Source of the DNA: Mycobacterium sp. IS-1742
GTDB lineage: Bacteria; Actinomycetota; Actinomycetes; Mycobacteriales; Mycobacteriaceae
Direction: 5' to 3'
DNA: 64,000 bases
Assembly (NCBI RefSeq): GCF_001500125.1
Contig: NZ_LQIV01000018.1
Location: forward strand, 1 to 64,000
Below, in pieces: positions 58,106 through 64,000 of the stretch (within the stretch, counting starts at the first letter, position 1; every line of letters begins with the position of its first letter). The notes below the pieces were generated by a model. The model ran no database searches. It saw only the letters and a list, made by a program, of their open reading frames with translations, and was not told the DNA's origin. A program made the position numbers and the translations under genes.

Positions 58106-59811
58106 GCCACGGGCAGCAGCACCGACCGGGTCGGCTGCCACAGTGACACCGGGATGATCGACGGTCGCGAGGTCGCCATCGGGGCGCCGAGCACAGTCGC
58201 CGTCGCGCGGCCCTTGCGAGTCGGGATCTCGACGCGCGAGCCGGGTGGCCCGTAGGTGCCGGTGCAGTCGGCGCCGGTGCAGGTCCCGGCGTCGACGGCG
58301 ACGCGGCCGGCGAACATGTCGTTGATCCAACCGGCCATCAGATGCTGTGCGGCAGGCGGGTTCTGGGGTTTCGGGAACCCGGCGACGAGGTAGGCGGACA
58401 GCTGGATCACGGGGTTGCCGCCGAGCATCGAGTCCATGTGGACGCCGCCGTCGAGTTCGACACCGTGGAACTTGCCGGCCCGGCCCGCATTCAAGGCCTG
58501 GGTGATGTTGCTGGTCGAGTTCAGGTAGTTGGTCGGGGCGTGCAGTTCGAGGAACGGGACGTAGGTACCGGTGGCGTCCAATGCCTGTAGCGAGTCCCCC
58601 ACGATGTCGGTGCGCGGCGGGACACCGTCGAGGGAGATGACACCGGCAAGGTGGTTGGCCTCGCCGTTGGCGGTGACGAACCGGGCGTAGTGACCGGACA
58701 CCCCGGCCACCAGGCCGCCGCCGAGCGAGTGCCCGACCAGGACGAAATCCAGCGGCAGAGTCGCGGTGGGGCCGTATCGGGTGGTGTAACCGGCGGCCGT
58801 GGCGCTCGCGGCGAGCGCCCCGCGGTCACCGGTGAACAGTTCGGCGACGGCGCGGTACATGGGCTCGCCCCCGAGCCAGAAGTCGTCGTCCCTGAACGGG
58901 TTCGAGGTCAGCGTGGGTGCGACCACGACACTGTTGGTGCGCTCGGCCAGGTAGGCGGCGGTGTGGCTGTACATCGTGCCGTTGGCGAGGAACCCGTGTT
59001 GCAGATAGATGATGCGCGTGGGCGGTTCGTCGGTGTCGGGGAAGTACCAGTCGGCGCTCACCCGGCGGCCGTCGGCGATCTCCAGCGTCGACGTGCTGAC
59101 GGTCACGCTGCTGCCCGGCGGGAGTTGTGGCGGACCGGTGATCGCCTTCGTGACGGCGCCGAGGATGTCGAAGACCACGGAGCCGAACGCCTTGACCACC
59201 GGCGGCAGCTGATCGAGGAACCCGAACGGTGACGGCAGCGGGGTCGGCAGTGCCGGCACGGACAGCGGCGCAACGAATTCGCCTGCGGGAACGTCGGGTT
59301 CGTCGTCCTGCCGGCCCACCCGCGCCGCGGCGAGGTCCGCGTCGAACGTGGCGGTCTCGGTCGGCTCGAATTCCTCGTCAACCGTGGCGGTGTCGTCGAC
59401 GGGCTCGTCGCCGACGGGCTCGTTCACGACGGGCTCGTTCACGACGGGCTCGTCGGCGGGTTCATTGTCGACGGGCTCGTTGTCGACGGGCTCGTTGTCG
59501 ACCGGCTCTTCGACCTCGTCGGCTTCGGGCTCTTCAGCTTCGGGCTCTTCGGCTTCGGGCTCTTCAGCTTCGGGCTCTTCGGCCTCGGCTTCTTCGGCCT
59601 CGGCTTCTTCGGCCTCGGGTTCGTCGTCCAGGGTGGTCGTGTCGGTGGCGGCAGACGGGTCCGGATCCGTCTGCTCGGAACTCGAGGCGGGGGACGGACC
59701 GGGACCGTCGGTCTCCGCGTCGGCGGCGGCAGCGCCCGCACCCGCCAGCGCGGCCGCCGAAACGCCCGCGGTCACCGCACCGATCCCCAGCCACATCGGA
59801 ATGCGTTCCAT
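58102..59811 (-). CDS. Secreted alpha/beta-hydrolase with acidic repeat region
   Basis: A 569-residue protein. The N-terminal helix (WLGIGAVTAGVSAAALAGAGAAAA) is a signal peptide. A long acidic/Pro repeat region follows (residues about 64-138: EAEEP and VDNEP units), then a hydrolase domain with the nucleophile VLVGHSLGGGLVAGV near residue 382 and a possible His in GGVHMDSMLGG. The domain resembles the alpha/beta hydrolases of PE-PPE-like and cutinase-type mycobacterial exported enzymes. The ATG at 59811 is preferred; a TTG at 59817 is possible. It overlaps the VanX-like gene end by four bases. Confidence 0.8.
   Translation of the reverse strand: MERIPMWLGIGAVTAGVSAAALAGAGAAAADAETDGPGPSPASSSEQTDPDPSAATDTTTLDDEPEAEEAEAEEAEAEEPEAEEPEAEEPEAEEPEADEVEEPVDNEPVDNEPVDNEPADEPVVNEPVVNEPVGDEPVDDTATVDEEFEPTETATFDADLAAARVGRQDDEPDVPAGEFVAPLSVPALPTPLPSPFGFLDQLPPVVKAFGSVVFDILGAVTKAITGPPQLPPGSSVTVSTSTLEIADGRRVSADWYFPDTDEPPTRIIYLQHGFLANGTMYSHTAAYLAERTNSVVVAPTLTSNPFRDDDFWLGGEPMYRAVAELFTGDRGALAASATAAGYTTRYGPTATLPLDFVLVGHSLGGGLVAGVSGHYARFVTANGEANHLAGVISLDGVPPRTDIVGDSLQALDATGTYVPFLELHAPTNYLNSTSNITQALNAGRAGKFHGVELDGGVHMDSMLGGNPVIQLSAYLVAGFPKPQNPPAAQHLMAGWINDMFAGRVAVDAGTCTGADCTGTYGPPGSRVEIPTRKGRATATVLGAPMATSRPSIIPVSLWQPTRSVLLPVA
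59398..59622 (-). repeat. Coding tandem repeats (EAEEP / VDNEP units)
   Basis: Within the secreted hydrolase gene, DNA repeats encode first about six EAEEP/EAEEA units and then VDNEP/VVNEP units with Asp/Glu/Pro composition. Such acidic Pro-rich linkers probably extend the enzyme across the cell wall. Unit copy number is likely variable between strains. Confidence 0.8.
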
Positions 59812-59901
59812 CCTCAACCCCCGTCTCGCGGCTGTCCGAGACGGATGGTGGCACAGGTCGGCGTGGCGGCGAGGCGGTTTACCCCGGGCGGCGGGGCCGG
59901 A

Positions 59902-60531
59902 TCAGCGACCGCCGTCGCAGCAGGTCTCCCCGCGCCAGGCCTCGCGCCCCTCCCTGACCGCCACGGCGGCGATCACCAGCGCGGCGACCGGGTCGGCCCA
60001 CGACCACCCGAACGCGCTGTTGAGCACCAACCCCGCCAGCAGGACCGCCGAGAGATACGTGCACAGAAGCGTCTGCTTGGAGTCGGCGACGGCCGAGACC
60101 GAGCCCAGCTCGCGACCCGCTCGCCGCTGAGCCCAGGACAACACCGGCATGATCGCCAGGCTCACCGCGGCCAGCACGATGCCGACCGTCGAGTGCCGCG
60201 CTTCGCCGATCCCGAACAGCGCACGGACGGAGTCCACCGTCACGAACGCGGCCAGCCCGAAGAAGGAGAACGCGATGACCCGCAAAGCGATCTTCTCGCG
60301 AGCTTCGGGATCGCGGCCGGCGAACTGCCAGGCCACCGCCGCGGCCGACGACACCTCGATGACCGAGTCCAGTCCGAACCCGATCAACGCCGACGACGAC
60401 ACCCGGGCACCCTCGGTGAGCGCCACGATCGCCTCGATGACGTTGTACGAGATGGTCGCCGCGACGAACCACCGGATGCGCCGCGCCAGCAGCTCGCGCC
60501 GGTGTGCCGTCAGAACCCGGTCGGCCGGCAT
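59902..60531 (-). CDS. CDF-family cation efflux transporter
   Basis: A 209-residue cation diffusion facilitator with five or six helices. The Asp residues needed for metal transfer lie in IGFGLDSVIEVSSAAAVAW and WADPVAALVIAAVAV. It ends in a Cys pair (ETCCDGGR), which may bind metal. The ATG overlaps the upstream CmtR stop as TGATG, so the two form a coupled regulator-exporter operon. Substrate is probably Cd(II), Pb(II), Zn(II) or Co(II). Confidence 0.85.
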   Translation of the reverse strand: MPADRVLTAHRRELLARRIRWFVAATISYNVIEAIVALTEGARVSSSALIGFGLDSVIEVSSAAAVAWQFAGRDPEAREKIALRVIAFSFFGLAAFVTVDSVRALFGIGEARHSTVGIVLAAVSLAIMPVLSWAQRRAGRELGSVSAVADSKQTLLCTYLSAVLLAGLVLNSAFGWSWADPVAALVIAAVAVREGREAWRGETCCDGGR

Positions 60532-60869
60532 CAGCAGCACTCGCAGCCGGCGCCGTCGTCCCCGGCGCAGCAGCAGTTCGGGTCGACGGCCAGCACCAGG
60601 CCCATCAGGTCGTCGAGCGCCGCGCCGATACGCCCGTCGGCCAACTCGTAGCGGGTGCGCCGGCCCTCCGGCACCGCGGTCACCAGACCGCAACCGCGAA
60701 GGCAGGCCAGGTGGTTCGACAGGATCTGGCGGCTGACGCCGAGCCGGTCGGCCAGTTCCGAGGGATAGGCCGACGTTCGGTTGAGCTCGAGCAAGATTCG
60801 CGTGCGGGTGGTATCCGACAGCGCATGGCCGAAGCGCGCCAGGGAGTCGGTGTGGGTCGACGTCGGCAT
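60531..60869 (-). CDS. cmtR: CmtR-type ArsR-family metal sensor
   Basis: A 112-residue winged-helix repressor. The recognition region SRQILSNHLACLRGCGLVTAV contains the Cys-x3-Cys pair (C57 and C61 in M. tuberculosis CmtR) that binds Cd(II)/Pb(II) in the DNA-binding helix. The C-terminal tail NCCCAGDDGAGCECC is unusually rich in Cys (six) and probably supplies the third ligand. It is upstream of a CDF exporter. Metal binding should release it from the promoter dyad at 60879-60896. Confidence 0.88.
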   Translation of the reverse strand: MPTSTHTDSLARFGHALSDTTRTRILLELNRTSAYPSELADRLGVSRQILSNHLACLRGCGLVTAVPEGRRTRYELADGRIGAALDDLMGLVLAVDPNCCCAGDDGAGCECC

Positions 60870-60878
60870 GCGCTGACA

Positions 60879-60896
60879 GTACATCTGAATCTGTAC
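60879..60896. promoter_or_regulatory. GTACA-N8-TGTAC dyad, putative CmtR operator
   Basis: A perfect 5-bp inverted repeat with 8-base spacer lies 10 bases upstream of the cmtR ATG. Position and size fit an ArsR/SmtB-family operator. The match to a known CmtR site was not tested. Confidence 0.45.
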
Positions 60897-60997
60897 AGTT
60901 GCCACCGGCCGAACGGCGGCGCGACGTCGCGAGTTCGGACCGCTGCACATCTGGGTATGCCGGAGCAAAGTGAACGGGTCCGACGAGGAGGCGCGCG

Positions 60998-61306
60998 ATG
61001 GTGGGTCTGGGTGTGGTGTTGCTGGTCTTGGCCGCCGTGGCCGTACTGGTCGGCCTGGTCTTCTACGGCAACGGCGTGGGGACGGTTCCCGACCAGCCCA
61101 TGCGCGATGCGTCCGCCACCCGGCGGGGCGTCTCCCGGATCGCCTGGTCGGACCTCTTCTCGACGATGAAGACCTCAGTCAAGGGAGCCACCGACTCCGA
61201 GGCGGATCGGCGTCAGCGCTCGGCCTCGATGGGGGCGTTCCTCGTGCTCGTCGGATTGATCCTGGTGGTCCTCGCGATCGTGTCGTTCCTCACCGCCATG
61301 CTGTGA
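60998..61306 (+). CDS. Two-helix small membrane protein
   Basis: A 102-residue protein with N- and C-terminal membrane helices (VGLGVVLLVLAAVAVLVGLVFY and GAFLVLVGLILVVLAIVSFL) around a soluble loop of about 50 residues. No recognisable motif. The ATG lies about eight bases after GAGGAG. Function unknown; divergent from cmtR. Confidence 0.7.
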   Translation: MVGLGVVLLVLAAVAVLVGLVFYGNGVGTVPDQPMRDASATRRGVSRIAWSDLFSTMKTSVKGATDSEADRRQRSASMGAFLVLVGLILVVLAIVSFLTAML

Positions 61307-61322
61307 CCACTGATTGACCGGG

Positions 61323-62111
61323 TCAGCCGGCCGGCGGGTTGGGGCTCGCCGGGCTGGGGCTGACGGTCGTCGTCGTCGGCGGCGTGGTCTCGGTGACCGT
61401 GGTGGTCGCCGTGGTGGTCGGGCTGGGGCTCGTGGTCGGCGGCGGAGTGGTCGTCTCGGTGACGGTGGCGGGCGGGACGGGCGCGACCGTGGTGGTGACC
61501 GTCGACGTGGAGGTCGACGTCGACACGGACGTCTCGGTGCTCGCCGGGCTGATCACGCCGCAGGCGATGCGAGTGTCGGCGCCGTCGGTCGACCCCGGCA
61601 CGTCGGAGCCCTGATGAAGCAGGATCGACGATCCGTCGGGTCCTTTGAGTTGCTCCTCGGTGAACGCGTCGGTGGTCGCGACGAGCTTGCCCGCTCCGTC
61701 GGAGCGCACCAGCAGGGGCGGCAGGTCGCCGCTGGCAGGCATGCCGGTCTTGCCGTCGGCCTGGAAGTGTTCGCCCGCCGAGGCGAAGTCCCCCGTCGGT
61801 CCGCCGTCGGGCGCGGGCGAGTTCGGCTCGCACCGGCCGAACTGGTGGATGTGCAGACCGTGGAAGCCCGGTGACAGGGTGCCGTCGCCGACCGTCTGGA
61901 CGGTCACGGTGGCGTAGCCGTCGGCGAAGTCGATGGTGGCGTCGGCGACCGCGTTGCCGTCCGTCGTCTTGATCTGGGTGGTCAGCGCTGCAGGGGCGGC
62001 TCCCGACGTGGTCGGGGTGGACTCACTGTCCCCCGATTCGTTGCCGCAGGCGGTGAGGACGGCAGCGGGCGTGGCGAGCAAAGCGATGGCGACGGTGACA
62101 TGCTTTTTCAT
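61323..62111 (-). CDS. sodC: Lipoprotein Cu,Zn superoxide dismutase with Thr-rich tail
   Basis: A 262-residue periplasmic lipoprotein. The lipobox LTAC lies at about residues 19-22. The SodC domain has Cu ligands HGLHIHQFGRCE and SAGEHF, and LHQGSDV near its end, with Cys residues for the disulfide. It ends with a roughly 70-residue Thr/Pro/Ser-rich tail (repeated TTT, TET, PPTT units). In the equivalent of the M. tuberculosis GHTGHPASGD segment the sequence is GKTGMPASGD, so a His is missing; M. tuberculosis SodC itself lacks the zinc site. Confidence 0.87.
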   Translation of the reverse strand: MKKHVTVAIALLATPAAVLTACGNESGDSESTPTTSGAAPAALTTQIKTTDGNAVADATIDFADGYATVTVQTVGDGTLSPGFHGLHIHQFGRCEPNSPAPDGGPTGDFASAGEHFQADGKTGMPASGDLPPLLVRSDGAGKLVATTDAFTEEQLKGPDGSSILLHQGSDVPGSTDGADTRIACGVISPASTETSVSTSTSTSTVTTTVAPVPPATVTETTTPPPTTSPSPTTTATTTVTETTPPTTTTVSPSPASPNPPAG

Positions 62112-62264
62112 GGCCGCCTCGTACCCTTGCGGCGCCGCAAACAAACCGCCGCGATCCGACGGGCGGCATCTCAGCAAAGCTGCGGAAATCGCATTCTCGA
62201 AAATGATTGGGCGTTTTCATCGAATGTCGGGCGGCTTCTCCGCAATGGAGAGTACGTTTCCACC

Positions 62265-64000
62265 ATGCAGACGGTGCGTAGCTTCTGCCGGATCTGCACC
62301 TCGGTGTGCGGCATCCTCGTCGACGTCGACGGTGACCAGGTCGTCCGCGTCCGAGGCGACCAAGATCATCCGTTCTCCCGGGGGTACACCTGCGGGAAGG
62401 GGCGGGCGCTGCCGTTGTTGCATCATCATCCGGACCGGCTCGAGCGGCCGCAGATGCGGATCGACGGCAAATTGCAGGACACCCCGTGGGAGGTGTGCCT
62501 CGACGATCTCGGCGCGCGGCTCAAGGACGTCATCGACCGGCACGGGCCGGAGTCGGTGGCGTTCTACTTCAGCACCATGGAGAGTGCCGGATTCCGGATG
62601 GCCGAAGCCCTGCACGCGGCCATCGGCACACCCGCGAAGTTCAGCCCGCTGACCATCGACGGCACCGCCAAACCGCTGGTCTCCGACCTGGTCGGCGGGT
62701 TCATGGGCCTGTCCGGGCGCACCGATTTCGACAACGCCGACTTCCTCATGCTCGTCGGCGTCAACCCGGTGGTGTCCCACGGCCACGCGATCTCCATGCC
62801 CAACCCGACCGGGACGGTGCGCGAGATCGCCAGGCGCGGTCAGGTGTGGGTGATCGACCCGCGCCGCACCGAGACCGCACGCCTGGCCACCGGCCACCTC
62901 GCCCCGCGACCGAGCACCGATCACGCGGTGCTGGCGTATCTGGTGCGCGAGATCCTGCAGGACGGGATGAAGCCGGACGTTCCCGTGCAGGGACTCGACG
63001 AACTCGCCGCGGCGGTCGAACCGTTCACGCTCGCGCACACCGCGCAACTCGCCGACGTCGACCCCGGCGACTTGACGCGCCTCGTCGCGGCGGTCCGCAG
63101 CGCCGACTGCGTGGCGATCGAGACCGGCACCGGTGTCACGATGACCGCCGATCGGGCCAACGTCACGCAGTGGCTGGCGTGGGTGCTGATGATCCTCACC
63201 GGTGCGATGAACCGGCCCGGCGGCACGTGGTTCCACCCCGGATTCGCGTATCAGCTCGAGGCATTCGGCGATCTGCTGCCGGTCACGCCGACCGAGGGGG
63301 CGTTCGGGCCGGGCCCGAGGAGCCGGCCCGAGGCACAGGCCTTCATCAACGAATGGCCGTGCGCCGTGCTGCCCGACGAGATCGCGGCGGGCAACATCCG
63401 CGCGCTCATCAACGTCGGCGGGAGCCTGGTGACCAGCTTCCCCGAGACCGGCAAGCTGGTACCCGCGCTGCAGTCACTGGAGGTGTTCGCCACCACCGAG
63501 ATCGTCAACAACGAGACGACGCAGTTGGCCACCCACGTGCTGCCGACCAAAGATCCGCTCGAGCGCCCCGACATCACGATCCACGACATCCTCAGCGCCC
63601 GGGTGTCGGTGCAGTACACCCCCGCGGTGGTGGCGCCGGTCGGCGAACGACGCTCGATGTGGTGGGTGTTCGCCGAACTCGGCAGGCGCCTCGGCTACGA
63701 CCTCGGGAGCCTCGGCGACCCCACTACCAGCACCGACGATGACGTGCTGAGCGTCCTGCTCGCCGGTGCCCGCTCGAAGTACGACGAGGTCGCCGCGACC
63801 GGCTTCGCCGATGCGGGCCGCGAACTGCCGGCGGCGTGGGTCGACGCGCACATCGACCGGATGGGTGGGTGGCGTCTCGCGCCGCCGCTGCTGGTCGATC
63901 AGCTCCGGGCACTGGAACCGCCGCCGCCGCTGGTGATGGTGCCGCGCAGGCAGCGCAAGAAGCTCAACGGCCAGCTCGACTTCCTCGGGGAGCCGCCCGA
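62265..64000 (+). CDS. Molybdopterin oxidoreductase (formate dehydrogenase-like), 3' end outside window
   Basis: The first 578 codons of a molybdopterin-binding oxidoreductase. The N-terminal [4Fe-4S] motif is visible as FCRICTSVCG followed by YTCGKG (Cys-x2-Cys-x3-Cys-x27-Cys). Later come VGVNPVVSHGH, VIDPRRTETA, LINVGGSLVTSFP and ATHVLPTKDPLERPD, typical of FdhF/BisC-type enzymes. The gene continues past base 64000. The reaction (formate oxidation or another) cannot be fixed. Accessory fdhD or moa genes are not visible here. Confidence 0.85.
   Translation, partial: MQTVRSFCRICTSVCGILVDVDGDQVVRVRGDQDHPFSRGYTCGKGRALPLLHHHPDRLERPQMRIDGKLQDTPWEVCLDDLGARLKDVIDRHGPESVAFYFSTMESAGFRMAEALHAAIGTPAKFSPLTIDGTAKPLVSDLVGGFMGLSGRTDFDNADFLMLVGVNPVVSHGHAISMPNPTGTVREIARRGQVWVIDPRRTETARLATGHLAPRPSTDHAVLAYLVREILQDGMKPDVPVQGLDELAAAVEPFTLAHTAQLADVDPGDLTRLVAAVRSADCVAIETGTGVTMTADRANVTQWLAWVLMILTGAMNRPGGTWFHPGFAYQLEAFGDLLPVTPTEGAFGPGPRSRPEAQAFINEWPCAVLPDEIAAGNIRALINVGGSLVTSFPETGKLVPALQSLEVFATTEIVNNETTQLATHVLPTKDPLERPDITIHDILSARVSVQYTPAVVAPVGERRSMWWVFAELGRRLGYDLGSLGDPTTSTDDDVLSVLLAGARSKYDEVAATGFADAGRELPAAWVDAHIDRMGGWRLAPPLLVDQLRALEPPPPLVMVPRRQRKKLNGQLDFLGEPP

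Noticed and set aside
59398..59622. Possible CRISPR or satellite-like array
   Set aside because: The repeat units are in frame within the secreted hydrolase and encode acidic peptide repeats; no unique spacers are present.

Overview
The window is high-GC actinobacterial DNA and very probably comes from a fast-growing Mycobacterium (Mycolicibacterium-type). The grounds are mycobacterial hallmark genes: devR/devS, mycothiol amidase Mca, an antigen-85-type mycolyltransferase, the proline-rich antigen Pra, LpqV, PhoH2, DesA2, a short-chain Z-prenyl synthase of the Rv1086 type and SCP-x/FadA/EchA lipid genes. From recall, gene order from about 4.7 to 43 kb follows the M. tuberculosis Rv1095-to-Rv1059 segment in reverse, with insertions. 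No tRNA, rRNA, CRISPR array, insertion sequence or prophage was seen. The first ~118 bases are poly-C low complexity and look like a contig edge.

Layout. 0.1-4.6 kb: an NAD-dependent epimerase/dehydratase, an Acg/Rv3131-like nitroreductase with a near-consensus DevR box in its promoter, and the hypoxia/NO two-component pair devR-devS. 4.7-10.9 kb: PhoH2 with a candidate overlapping antitoxin ORF, DesA2, a long-form GlyA, a DUF885 metallopeptidase and CoaA. 10.9-15.3 kb: twin four-helix membrane proteins, a larger membrane protein, a Z-FPP synthase, a hemolysin III protein and a ketosteroid-isomerase fold protein. 15.4-18.6 kb: a TetR regulator divergent from a tightly overlapping four-gene membrane operon ending in cytochrome-oxidase subunit III- and IV-like genes, without a catalytic subunit nearby. 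18.6-32 kb: thioredoxin-fold protein, Mca, GreA, GOLPH3-like protein, MetB, acyl-CoA dehydrogenase, Pra, Cbs, LipU, an SGNH hydrolase and FadA3. 32-38 kb: an AbiEi/DUF559 protein, a Bax-inhibitor protein, EchA9, EchA8 and an alpha/beta hydrolase.

38-44.5 kb: a cysteine dioxygenase-rhodanese operon preceded by a short ORF with tandem Cys codons (likely a cysteine-responsive attenuator), LpqV, two patatin phospholipases, a MOSC protein, and a divergent pair (DapB-like reductase / SCP-x thiolase) around a perfect KstR operator. 44.5-49.4 kb: the C4-dicarboxylate carrier DctA with its CitA/DcuS-type kinase and regulator, and a beta-propeller protein. 49.8-55.3 kb: an envelope cluster (PGRP-type amidase, secreted cupin, antigen-85-like mycolyltransferase, WS/DGAT acyltransferase, Cys-containing HTH regulator, methyltransferase). 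55.4-64 kb: an RMF/CrpP-like small protein, an NCS1 permease, a secreted VanX-type dipeptidase, a large secreted hydrolase with acidic repeats, a CmtR-CDF metal-efflux operon, lipoprotein SodC with a Thr-rich tail, and a molybdopterin oxidoreductase that runs off the end.

Themes: redox and hypoxia control, sulfur amino-acid and mycothiol metabolism (Mca, MetB, Cbs, cysteine dioxygenase, rhodanese), fatty-acid/sterol degradation, and cell-envelope biogenesis.
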